A stretch of 64,000 nucleotides of DNA from Sindora glabra (taxonomy: Eukaryota > Streptophyta > Magnoliopsida > Fabales > Fabaceae), in contig CM035232.1 in the NCBI GenBank assembly GCA_020226215.1, positions 58,847,220 to 58,911,219 of the forward strand, written 5' to 3'. This document shows positions 1 through 11,189 of this stretch, one piece after another (position 1 is the stretch's first letter; each line of letters starts with the position of its first letter). The translations under genes and the position numbers were made by a program. The notes under the pieces are model-generated. The model was not told the DNA's origin. It worked only from the letters and a program-made list of their open reading frames with translations, and did not search any database.

Positions 1-415
1 TTAATCAATGGAATGGAAGCAGTACTTCATAGTGAATTTTAGATACTATAATTAAAAGTCCTAATGGAATCATAATTAGACAAGGTTGAGTGGATTCGAG
101 CTCAATATAATTAATTGAATGTTATTAAAGGAAAAGATTATCCACATTATGCCATGACTAACTTTATCAAAAAAGATTAATGAGGTCATACATGAAAAAG
201 GTATGTCCTCATCAATTTCAAGAAAAAGATTTAGTATTGAAAATAATGCTATTAATTTAAAAAGGTTTAGTATTGAAAATGACACAATGGTGTACTAATT
301 CAAAAGATTTAGTTGTGAAAAAGGCTTTAGCGGAGCTTTAATTCTTACAGACATGGATGACGAAGAGTTATTGCAACCTATCAATTTAAATAGGGTACAA
401 AGGTATTATGCTTGA
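1..415 (+). pseudogene. Ty3/gypsy (Tat-like) pol, integrase C-terminal end, decayed
   Basis: Conceptual translation from base 1 gives NGMEAVLHSEF, then LMES.LDKVEWIRAQYN, and a final GALILTDMDDEELLQPIN ending RVQRYYA and a stop at 413-415. In plant Tat-type Ty3/gypsy elements the integrase C-terminus reads like this: a GMEAVLP-type motif, a region of roughly 100 residues, then GALxLxxMDGxEL, PIN and KRYYA before the stop. The first and last segments are in different frames and several in-frame stops occur between them, so this is a dead copy. The rest of pol and gag lie left of the window. The match is from family knowledge and was not searched; lineage below Ty3/gypsy is less certain than the integrase call. 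Confidence 0.72.
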
Positions 416-1295
416 GACATATTTACCTCTTATTCACTAATGAAGTTGATATATTCTTCCATGAAATCAAAGTAAAGACACTCCACATTAAGAAATGAAA
501 TGAGTGAATTCTTTTTAACAATGTGGTGGATAATTCACAAAATCGAACTCATTATGATTGATTTCATAATTTGTGATAATCAAATAATACAAAGGATAAT
601 TGACATCATTATTCCAAAGCATATCATTAAAAGGATCAAATCCCTTGTAATTCATGCTACAAATAATATTTGTTACCTTTCATGTTAAAACATTTTGGTT
701 AACAATTCTTCTTTCTTAGATTCAATTCCAAAAAGAGAGAGACTAAGATACACTCTTAATGTAGTGATGCATTGGTGCACTACTAGATTTGATCCCACAT
801 CAATTTTATATTTTATTAAAGTCAAACTTGACATATTACATTATAATATATTAACAATCAGAGATAATGGTGTACTAGTATACTATTGCAGCAATGGTGT
901 ACCATAGTCATTTCCTTTCAATAATAATACTCATTGTTATTTCCTTTCCTTTTTCCTTGTTTAAATATCATACATCTTCATATGGTAAATGTGTATTGGA
1001 ACATTACGAAATGTTTAGTGCATTCAAATGTATTTAGGATTATTTGAATGGAGTCAAAAGTACACACATGGTCAAACTAAGCATTAGGATGAATAAAAAG
1101 AAATGAAATGTGGAAGATTTAAGTCAAACAAGGAGGAAACGTGTATGATTAGAAATAATGAGATTTTATAATCTCCAAACATGACATTTTTAAGAGGAAA
1201 TCCTAAAAAGGATGAAAGTAAAGAGCTCTTTTAAACCTAAATAAATAGTCAAGTCACACATACATCAAATTCTAACATTAATTCATCTTTGCATA
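416..1295 (+). other. Non-coding region downstream of the gypsy pol remnant
   Basis: No credible gene. Short ORFs at 500-688 and 695-907 show no family motif and have the base composition of the spacer. The position between the pol stop and the minisatellite makes this the start of the long 3' untranslated region typical of Tat-type elements. Confidence 0.5.
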
Positions 1296-2040
1296 ATTTA
1301 CCTTTTTTGTTAAATTAAACTTTAATCAACTTAGTTTGAGCCTATATCAATTTATGTCATTTAGTTTTCATAAGGTTAAGCCAAACTTTATCAAACTAGG
1401 TCGAGTCTGTGTCAATTAAGATAATTTACTTTTTGTATTATTAAATTAAACTCAATCAAGCTAAGTCAAGCTTGCTTCTATTCAGGTCATTTACTTTTTT
1501 TAATTTAAACTCAAATAACTTGCTATCAATTCAGGTTATTGCCTTCTTATTGTTAAATCTAACTTAGTTAAGCTTGTGTTTATCTAGGTCATTTACCTTT
1601 TTAATTTGAACTTGATTGAATTGGGTTAAGTTACATTAATCTAGATCATTTACCTTTTCATTTTTAATTCAAATTTAATCAAGTTAAGTCAAGTTTGTAT
1701 CAATTCAAGTATTTCCTTCTCATTATAAAATTGAACTCATTCAAGCTAAATAAAGTTTTTATTAATTTAAGTCATTTGCCTTTTTATTTTTAAATCAACT
1801 ATAGTCAAATTGGGATAAACTTGTGTCAATATAAACTATTACCTCTTTATTGTTAAATTGAACTTAATCAAGTTGAGTCAAGTTTATGTAAATCTAGGTC
1901 ATTCACTTTAAGCCTACTTAAGCTAGGTTAGGCTTATGTTAGTTCAAGTTATCTAATTTTTTATTATTAAATCAAACTTAATCAAGTTAGGTCAAACTCA
2001 TGTCAAATCGAAGCATTTAGTTTGAACCCCATCATGTGAG
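1296..2040 (+). repeat. Diverged minisatellite, about 12 units of 50-65 bp
   Basis: Units carry the recurring order TTAAATTAAACT..AATCAAG, then TRAGTCAAGCTTGTGTCAAT, then a GGTCATTTACC-like box and a T-run. The GTCATTTAC-like box recurs near 1299, 1357, 1421, 1486, 1535, 1588, 1644, 1709, 1770, 1834, 1898, 1948 and 2013. Units are only partly conserved, so the array is old. It lies between a gypsy pol end and an LTR-like start, where Tat/Ogre-type elements are known to carry tandem repeats. Confidence 0.8.
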
Positions 2041-2109
2041 GTTTAGTCATTAACATTTTCATTATTGAGTTATCATGGATTGTGTTAATGTTTTTACTCA
2101 CCTCCTAAT

Positions 2110-2136
2110 CGTAAGAAGATAAGTAAAGAGAGCAGT
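2110..2136 (+). other. Candidate polypurine tract before 3' LTR
   Basis: A purine-rich run (AAGAAGATAAGTAAAGAGAG) directly precedes a TGTTGACATC terminus at 2137. This is the expected site for plus-strand DNA priming in an LTR retrotransposon. Inferred from position and composition. Confidence 0.5.
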
Positions 2137-2752
2137 TGTTGACATCTAGTTTTCTCCAAATAACAATACATTTGCTAAAGTCAAAATAAAAAAAATAAAA
2201 ATACACAAAATAAGAAAAAGGTTAGTAGTCCCCATCACCTCTATGCCAGCCCTATGGTGCATGTTAAGTCAAACTTTTCTAAGATAGTAGTTGATGAAGA
2301 ACACATTTTGGTTACAAAAAGTCAAAATTTTTGGCTCCTCTTTCCATTTTTTTCTTGCACTACATACTTTCTATCTTAGGATCTTCTTGCAAATCATTTA
2401 ATGCAAAATCTCCAATAAGATTTGGCTACCAAAAATCTCTCCCTATAAAAAGTAGAGCAAAAACCATTCAAGGGAGAAGTATGAGAACAAGAAAGAAGGA
2501 GAACAAGATGGACAAAAGAAAAAAGTTATACAAAAAGAGAGGAACACAAGAGGATAAACGAATAAAAAGAGAGGAATCAGCAAAGAAAGCAACTATTCAT
2601 CATGGGATACATATTTTTTTGTCTTCTTTTTCAAAAATCTCATATTTAAGATATCAAAATTCTTACTATTTAAAACTTTAAATATAACTTCATACACAAA
2701 GATAAAATTCTATTTTATTCATAAAGTATATATTATAATATTTTTACCCACA
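2137..2752 (+). mobile_element. Probable 3' LTR of the Tat-like gypsy element (right end uncertain)
   Basis: Begins TGTTGACATC after a purine tract and contains a TATA-like CTATAAAAAG near 2444, where an LTR promoter would be. The end is placed tentatively at the TACCCACA near 2752, giving TGT..ACA ends. The partner LTR is outside the window, so neither the end nor a target duplication can be verified. The 116-codon ORF over 2331-2681 looks like non-coding LTR sequence, being Lys/Arg rich with no domain. Confidence 0.45.
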
Positions 2753-3712
2753 TAGAGTGAACTTAAAACTCTCGTTTGTTTTGAAAGGAAAATAGCAAGG
2801 AGATTAAAAAAAATTGAAGGGACGAAGAGCTAAAAAAATCAATGAAGTGAAGTTTTAAAAAGAAAAGGAAAAGAAAAGAAATCTTACCTTGTCTATGAAA
2901 GGAAAAGGTTGATGCGCAGGATGATGAGAAAGAAAAAAATAGATGGAGGAAAGAGATGCAATAAGGAGAGAGTGAATTAAAAAAGAAAAAAAGAAGCGTA
3001 GCTTTGCAAAAGAAGGTGCGACGGAGGCATACTGAACGGTATCCGTCCCATCTCTTATCAGTTTTACTTTGTTTTTTATTTTTTAATTGATTTTTTTTTA
3101 AAAAGGATGCATAATTAAAAGTCTTTATTGTTATTTGAATTCACTTTAAAATGATGATTTATTATATTTCTGTTTGTGTGATTATTTTTGTATAATTACT
3201 GTAACCGAATAAATAAATTGAAAGTTCAGATTTTCAGTATTCTTAAGATTAAAAATATTTTAACAGTTAAATCAAGTGAATTGATTAAATTAAAAGAAAA
3301 TTTGAATATTATTATATAAAGATTATCTTATGTTTATTATATTTTTATTGCATTTTAATTTATTTTATACTATTATATTTGCATGTACGTCTATAGTTTA
3401 TATTGTATGTCCATTTTTTATTAAAAAATGTTATTATAATTTTGCTGAAGATGGGTTAAAACTGAAGAATCCAGTTCCAAGTATAATATATATCCAATAT
3501 TGGAGAGGCAATTTTCATTATATCTGTCAATGAAATTGAATAGATTTAACCAATTAAATTAATAAAAATGAAAAATTATTTTTTTTCTCTTTTATAAGAA
3601 AATAAATAAAAAGGTAAACTAAACCGAAGTCTAAAAACCTGGTAAAGGAGAAAGTTGATGACATGACGAAGCGATACACATTTTCGACTGTCTCTGTCCC
3701 ACCTAGGCCTCA

Positions 3713-3717
<5 letters not shown>
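2753..3717. other. Spacer without recognisable gene
   Basis: AT-rich, with a purine-rich stretch (2785-3015) and a slightly GC-richer patch around 3000-3055. No conserved protein segment seen on either strand. Confidence 0.5.

Positions 3718-3803
<86 letters not shown>
3718..3803. repeat. (AT)n microsatellite, about 86 bp
   Basis: Uninterrupted alternating A and T. It produces an artificial Tyr-Ile repeat ORF on the minus strand (3576-3845), which is not a gene. Confidence 0.97.
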
Positions 3804-3806
<3 letters not shown>

Positions 3807-6041
3807 CACATACCATGTTATAATTTTACTTTTAAATGTTCTCAATTTATTAATTTTTTATGTAGTATCAATTAAAAATAATTATTTTTATGGCATAAGA
3901 ATATGATTACTGCACTTCCCTTCCCCCCCCCCCTAATTATGCGATTTTCAAAATGAACCTTGGAACAAAGAAAAATTTTGATTTCATAAACTCGTAAAAG
4001 AATACTTTTTTTAATATAAATTTACTATTATTACAATTCTTATTTAAAACAATTTTATTGATATGTACTTTTCTGCTTTTATAAGACTTTTCAATTTAAA
4101 ATTTTGTTGATAATGAAATAATATTAAAATCGATTGTACATGTAATAAATATAATTTCAATTTTCTTAAAAAATTTTCATTCAAATTTGGTTACAAAGTT
4201 GGATAAATTTAAAATTTTAAAATAAAAATTAATAATATGATACTTTAAAAAAATTACTTAAGATAATTTTTCTTTATTTTGATATTTTAATAATGATATT
4301 ATAATTATTTCATTAAAAATACGTAAAAATAATAAAATTTATACTTATGATGTATTGCAATTGGGTAATTCAATTATAGATGTAATCATGACGATATTCA
4401 ACATTACTAAAGCATTTTATCTTATTTAAATTCTATTATGAAATTGAACAGATTTGAAAAATAAATTAACTGAAATTAAAATAATCATATTTATATCTTT
4501 CATAAAATTATAAAAATAAAATTAGTCAAAACATGTGAGTATTGTTGCAATATTACAAAAGTGACATTTAAATATTTCCTTTCTTTTGTTTTATTATTAT
4601 TTACATTTTAAAACAATATTTTTTTCTAAATATTACTTTGTAACAATTGTTGTGAGCATATAATACATACATATATACATACAAACATACATACATACAT
4701 ATTATTTTAAATAACAATAGCTTTACGCTTTCCATTGTTATAAGGATCATACAACATTTTTGAAATTATGAAATGTAAGGTGGGACATATTAACCACCAT
4801 ACTTTTCTAGAAAAAACACATGCATATAATAATAACAACTATTATAATTCATTTTAAAAGAGAGTATTAGAATATATACCAATGGTTATACGATATTAAT
4901 ATCTTTTTTATATATAACCAACTATTAAATCTAAATTCTAAAAGTGTAGATCTCTTTGAGTATTTCAATCTCTCACTCTATCGCAAGGCATCAACATGAT
5001 CAATTTAAACCATTGATTAACAAAAAAATTTACATTATATGAAACAATTATAAGGAGATTTTTATTTCTTTACTATCCAATAGATATGCATAAGAAAGAT
5101 TTTTTTAAAAAAAAAAATTAACAAACTAGGTTTTCATTACTATGTTGCTTAGTTTGTAAAATTGAAGAATTTCTCAAATTATAAGACAAATTCATAGATA
5201 AGCCCTACTATATCTTTATACTTTTGTTTTCAAGATAACATTTAATTTTCATTTATCTTGAAGATAAGACATCTCTTAATACCAATCATACAAAATAAAT
5301 TTACTTCCATGACAAGTATAAATATTTAATTTCATCATACTCATATAGACAAAGATAAAGCATTATTCATATGCCCAAAATCATGAGATTTTATTATAAA
5401 ATCAAAATATTCTTGTGCCATTTCTAAATATATTAATATAATTACATAAAGTATATCACACTTATGCTAATTTTCTTTTATTAATTGAATACAATATATC
5501 AAAATAATAAGATGATGCAACATGACCATGACCATTTTGAATTATCATATTTTTCAAACATAAAATAAATATGAACTATTATCTGTCTTGCATATTTACC
5601 ATTTTGTTTAGAACCTAAACTGTTGTACGTGCTTTTTGTGCATGAGTAAGATGTAATATTCACTTAAGGCTAATATGCTACCAACTTAACCAATGTCTTA
5701 TCAGTGAGGTTCAGTTAAAAAAAAAAAACAAACAAACAAATTTTATAGAAGAATTATAAATAAAATCCTTTAATTTCATCCACAAAAATTGAGAGCTCAT
5801 GTCGCTAAAAAAAAAAAAAGAATAGAACAATGAAAGACTTAAATAAATGCATTTCAGCGATGAAAAAAATAACGAAAACGAGATATCAATTTTTAAATTA
5901 TATATTTCATATTATGATATGACTACAATATAAGTTATTGCAATTTTAGCATAAAATTCAGAATTCAGAATATCTGAACTTTTATTTTTTATACTTATTA
6001 ATTCAAAATTCTAGAAAATATAATTGAAACCACGTTTCAAA
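3804..6041. other. AT-rich intergenic DNA
   Basis: No gene seen. It contains a C11 tract at 3923-3933, rare in this AT-rich setting, and a TACA-type microsatellite at about 4662-4702. A-tracts lie near 5718 and 5808. The right end is the 3' flank of the S1-type gene. Confidence 0.6.
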
Positions 6042-6416
6042 CTACTCACTATACCAATCTACCACCCTTTTCCACGAAGAATCATCCCAGCTTCGGTAGA
6101 AACCATCCTTCTTGGCCAACCAATAGACTTTGCCATGGCCTTTGTATTTAACGGCGTCGTATGCATCCCAAGTTGCAAGCAAACGATTCCACATAGCATT
6201 ACATCCTATTCTTTGATCAATTTTTGTACTCTGCCTATAATGATCGCCGACCTTCAGATTCACCCATTCGCCGCCGCAGCTCAGTTGCAGCGGTTCTGAC
6301 TGATCGGTCGGAAGTGTGTTTCGAATTTCGACAATCACAGTCTGTGCGTTTGTCGGGCGATTGATGAAAAAGAATGAAAAGATAAATAGGAAGAAGATGA
6401 ATCTACTACTGGCCAT
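6042..6416 (-). CDS. Plant self-incompatibility protein S1 family (SPH-like secreted protein)
   Basis: A 124-residue single-exon protein. The start at 6414-6416 is chosen over an in-frame ATG 49 codons upstream because it begins a signal peptide: MASSR, a Phe/Ile/Leu core to residue 18, then NRPTNA with likely cleavage after Ala24. The mature part of about 100 residues has the S1 fold pattern: VEIRNTL near residues 29-35, a Cys at 47 (LQLSC), a Cys at 72 (IGCNAMW), TWDAYDA at 82-88, and YWLAKKDGFYRSW at 98-110. S1/SPH proteins are small secreted proteins; the founding poppy stigma S protein triggers pollen rejection, while most relatives have no known role. Only two Cys remain in the mature chain. 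The second pair usual in the family (before and at the W of the C-W segment) is absent. It stands alone, with no pollen-receptor partner visible. Family call is strong; function is unknown. Confidence 0.9.
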   Translation of the reverse strand: MASSRFIFFLFIFSFFFINRPTNAQTVIVEIRNTLPTDQSEPLQLSCGGEWVNLKVGDHYRQSTKIDQRIGCNAMWNRLLATWDAYDAVKYKGHGKVYWLAKKDGFYRSWDDSSWKRVVDWYSE

Positions 6417-6471
6417 TGCTATAGAATTTTGTTTGAGTTTTCGGTATGAGGAGAGATAGTAAGGGGAAAGG

Positions 6472-6487
6472 ATTATATATATATATA
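6472..6487 (-). promoter_or_regulatory. TATA tract of the S1-type gene
   Basis: An alternating TA tract lies about 55-70 bp upstream of the chosen ATG on the minus strand. This is consistent with a TATA box and a 5' leader of roughly 25-40 nt. The spacing also argues for the downstream ATG, because the upstream in-frame ATG lies 5' of this tract. Inferred from position. Confidence 0.55.
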
Positions 6488-6570
6488 CACATATATTGAA
6501 TTCTTGCTTCATTGCTTGACTCTGGGAAATGGTTGATGATCGGTAGGGAATGATTTTATCCATATATAAT

Positions 6571-6754
6571 TGCCAAATTGTTTCTCTTTAAAATATTGGG
6601 GATGGTTTATTTTCACAAACATATTTATTAATTTAGCAACTCATTTAGTATAAATATCTCATTGCCAAATTGTTTCTCTTTAAAATATTGGGGATGGTTT
6701 ATTTTCACAATCATATTTATTAAATTAGCAATTTATTTAGTATAAATATCTCGT
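6571..6754. repeat. Two-copy 92-bp tandem duplication upstream of the S1-type gene
   Basis: The unit begins TGCCAAATTGTTTCTC at 6571 and again at 6663, and runs through GGGGATGGTTTATTTTCAC to TATAAATATCTC. The copies differ at only a few positions, so the duplication is fairly recent. It lies about 150-340 bp upstream of the gene start. Confidence 0.93.
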
Positions 6755-9529
6755 TATTAAATATGGTGAAAATCAGTAATAAATGCTAAACTTTCATTAT
6801 TTTTTTAATAAAACATTTCTGAAAATGTTCTGACTTTTAAAGCAACTCAATTTTTATATAATTAAAGGCAAGATTTCCTCACCTTATAAGTTTTTTTTTT
6901 TTCTAAGGCATAGACATTATGTAACCTGTTTCAAAAATATTTACACAGTATCATTCAATTGAAATCAATAATTAATGATTTCAAAAATTCTGCTGAGAGT
7001 ATTTAATTGAAGTAGAATATGATGTTAATCGAAGATTTTACTCTCATATCTTGAGTTTGATCCCAAGATTTTACATATGTTTAATGATCTAATTACTTCT
7101 ACTATTAATAAAAAATTTAAAAACTCATTATAATGTGCATGATTTTTTTTCTATGATGTAATGTGCGTGATTTATTTCTTTCATTTTAATGTTAAGGCAG
7201 AATTAAAATTAATTGTTACCTTAATGTTTTTAATCTAATCAAGTTAATTGTTATTCTAATTCTTCAACTCAATTAAATCAATAAATTAATGTTGATTCTA
7301 AGTTTTAAAATTAATTATAGAAAGCAAAATATACTAGTAATATATTAAAAAATTCGTCCTTTCTTTTCAATAAACTTCTTACTCCGATTAGCTTAATAAT
7401 TTTAAATTCAAAATAAATTCTATAATTACACGAAAAATATTACTTCTTTTTCGTTTATTATTAAAAAAATATTAAATTTTTATTATGATTATAAGATAAA
7501 CATAAATTTCTTATAATTGTATATAACTCATGAAACAACAGTTGGTTGCTTCATTGAAAGCAAATTAAATCCTTTCCTAAATTTGATTTTTGAAAGTATC
7601 TTTACTTGGGGGGTTTGCCATTGCTCTTACCTCAAATTGGGATTAGATTCATAAATATATGTGGACATACCCAAATAGGAATTAATTTCAATGACAACTT
7701 TTAATTTATATATGAAATCTAATTTTGAATGTCATTTTTAATATATATAGTATTATTAATATATGAATGTGCATAAATTATTTAATTATCAACTAATTAA
7801 AATATGATAATTGCAACAAGAGTTTTCCCTTGTAAAATCACAAAAATATTATTTCATTTTTATTTATAATTAAAATGATTCAACAAAATGATCCTTAATG
7901 TCATTTTTTTATTTTCGTTGATCTAGCCTACACTTTATAGGCAAACTGTTAGGTGAACGATCCATTACCCTGCTAAATTCGAAGAAAAATCTAAACCCAT
8001 AACCCATAGAAAATTTGAAATAAACGAGTGAATAACGACACGTCCTTCAATAACCTGGTCCATTCAAACCATCCATTTATTATCTCTAATTAAGTCAGGT
8101 GTCAGTGTTGAATACAATAAATGTCTCTAGACGGTTTAATAATAATAATAATAATAATAAGCCAGCTATTTTCAGTAACAGCAACGCAACTATGTATATT
8201 CTAATAGAACACGCGTTCTTACTGATTTTTAAAATTTTTTTATTAAATCATCATATCATTCAAAATATTAATTTCTACTAATTATAAATTTTATTCTCAT
8301 AAAAAATATTAAAATGCATTTACCTCCAAGAATCATCTTGACCCTGATGCTGCTTGTTGCATATAATAAATGTCTTTAGATTAGTCCAAGAAAAATAATT
8401 ATTTAAGTCTCATCCCTAACGGTACTTCTTACGTAACATGACCGATTTGTATATAGAATAAGTTTGGATTTATTGACCCAATTTATAAAGAATATAAATT
8501 TGATTTATTATTCATATGAAAATTTTATATTGTTAGTGAAAAGATGTCATATTATTAAATTATTAACAGTTTTTATACTGTTAGTAAAACAACTATTACA
8601 ATAAATTTTTTTACACATCATTAAAACATACTTTTAACAATAAATGAATTTTGACATATTTTTCAATGATATAGTAATAGATAAGTGGCTAATACTATAA
8701 ACCTCATTTATATTGATAATGAATTGAATTTAATATTTTTATAAGGATTTTAAAATTGATCTATTATTAATGTAAATTAATTTTACACTATTAATCATTT
8801 ATGGATTGTTACATTAATAAAAAAAATTGTTAAAACTTATTTATTGAAGTTAAACATTCTTAATTACTATTTTTTTAATAATGTATCTTCTCCTAATTGA
8901 CTCAGTATAAAAAATTTTACATCAAGAAAAGATCAAATTTGAACTCTTTTTATAAAATAGTCTAACTTATATTAATTAAAGCCTAATATATTAACATATG
9001 AGTTTAAATTTAATTTACTATCGTAATAAAATATTTTATACTATCACTAAACAATATAGTAACATTTCATTAAAAAATTACTAACTTTTTGCCAACAATA
9101 AAAATATTTTATAGTTTTTATTGATATAATAACACATAAATAAGTGATAGTATAAAAACTAATTTACACTGATAATAAATTAAATTTAAATCTTCAACTT
9201 ACTAGTCCACCTTGTATATATATATATATATATCATAAAATATAATAAAAAGAATATATTTCACACAATACTTTAACTTTGTATCATTCTTTTAATTTTG
9301 GCTTATATGATTTTATTATTTTGTGATTATTTAAATAATTAATTTATGGATTTTATTGTGAATATTCATATATATTTTAAGTGTAGTATTGTTAATTATA
9401 TTTTTGTAAAATAATTACTCATAGTCGATAAATTATATAAATTAATAGGTTAGGTGAAAAAGCTATAAATTTTTTGATAATATTAGGCTAAAGCAAACTA
9501 TTACTCTATTGTAAGATTGAAAGATTAAA
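6755..9529. other. AT-rich intergenic DNA
   Basis: No gene seen. Contains an (AAT)8 run at 8137-8160 and a short (TA)n near 9214-9232. The right end abuts a CACTA-type terminus. Confidence 0.6.
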
Positions 9530-9540
9530 CACTACAAGAA

Positions 9541-11189
9541 TGCATCTCATTAAGGGTGGTATTTCTAGTGGATATTACTACCCTAAATTCTCAGGTGAAA
9601 AATTATACACAAGCCATGGGAAATGACTTGACAAATTGTGGGGTGTTACTTGAAATGAAAGAGGTGAAATTTTGAAATTTTCAATTTTGGGGCAACTGAC
9701 TCCACCTCAAAAATTTGCAACAAATTTACTTTTCACATTCTAACCCACTACCCAAGCATGGAAAAGTCAAAAATCAGAAATTTGATCTTTGGGGCCACTT
9801 AAACCCCTTCAAAAAGTCACCGCAAAAAATTTTTAATGCCCAATCTATGCACACACTGCCTAAAATTAAGAAGTGGAGCATTTTAGTTCGCAATGTAAAA
9901 TTGAAATAAAAATCTTAAAATCCCTTTTCTCCCTTATTGGTGTATGTCTACATTTTCTAACTTCTTCTCCTCTTATTAACCTTTTCTCGCCATCCTAAAT
10001 TTCATTCATTGTCATCCAAGCAAGCTCATTGCCAACTTCTACCACTAATAGACAACATATATTTACTTTCTAATAGTAAGTTCATATTTTTTTTTCAATT
10101 TTTTTCCATTAAATTGAAATTTTATTTATTATATTTTTTGTGCAAATTATTGAAAATTTCTTCTTACATTGGTTGGAAATAAGAGTTTGATGATGTTTTA
10201 CAATTAATGTATTTTGATTTTTTGCTCAATTTGATTTTGATTTTGAATAATATTATTATAAAAATGTGTGAATTTTTTTTTTACATTAGATTTGTGAATC
10301 ATAGAAAATTAATGCTCCAAGTTGGAACTTATAGTTAATTTTATGTAGTATTTATTTGATAGGAAATGGTTATAAATTAACATATGTATATAAATTAAAT
10401 GAAAATTAAGAATTATACATTAACCTTAAATTTTTTATCCTTTGAATTAATTAATATAATTCAAAAGTTATAAATGGAGTTATCAACTATATATTAAATA
10501 AGAAATAATGAGAGGTTTAATTATGTGAATTATTTTAATAAAAATAAAAAATGTGCATTATATTATCTCCTATAGTACATGCAGATACCATATAATTTGA
10601 GCATTTTAAAATTTTCTCCTAAAATTATTTTTGAAAGTTAAAAAATAAATTTAGAAATTAAATTATCATCCTATGTGGAAGGCACAAGCAGATATCTAAT
10701 CAAAATAAGAATAAGAAATATGTAAAAAAAATAACTAAAGAAACTATTAGGGAGGGAGTTGGTTACCTTCAATTAAAGGCATAGATTTTATGAATGATAA
10801 ATTGATGGACAAGATTTCATATTGTATAGATTTCTCATTGTATAGCATACAATAGATATGGCAATTATACCATAAAATTCTCCTTAATTAAAAATAATTT
10901 ATTGAAAAGTTGCATTTTATTAAGGTTGAATTTATGCGGTCTTTGTACATTTAAGAAATAGTTTAGGGTTAATTATGTGAATAGAGTTAATAAAATAAAA
11001 ATTTACACATTATATGAGATTTAAAATATGTGTAATTATTTGGTTAATGTAAATTTATTATAGATTTATATTTATATTCAATTTGTAATTGAAAATTTTG
11101 AATGTTTGGATAATAGATTTAAATATGTTGTTCACAACATTGATTTGAATATAAGTGATATGTTGTAGGTTTTGATTTACTTGACAAAT
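9541..11189 (+). other. 5' subterminal and leader region of the CACTA element
   Basis: Follows the TIR-like end and contains GGGTGGTATT / TACTACCCT (9557-9593) and further GGGG/CCCC-bearing segments to about 9850. These are consistent with subterminal transposase-binding sequence. From about 9920 it is an AT-rich leader with no coding motif. The small ORF at 9715-9909 shows no domain. Confidence 0.45.

Noticed and set aside
1296..2040. CRISPR-like array
   Set aside because: The units have no constant repeat with unique spacers. The whole 50-65 bp unit is a diverged tandem repeat, and this is plant DNA.
2331..2681. 116-codon plus-strand ORF, the second longest in the window
   Set aside because: Lys/Arg rich with no domain, and it lies across an LTR-like promoter region. 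It looks like chance coding in purine-rich sequence.
3576..3845. 89-codon minus-strand ORF with a Tyr-Ile repeat
   Set aside because: It is the translation of the (AT)n microsatellite and has no other support.
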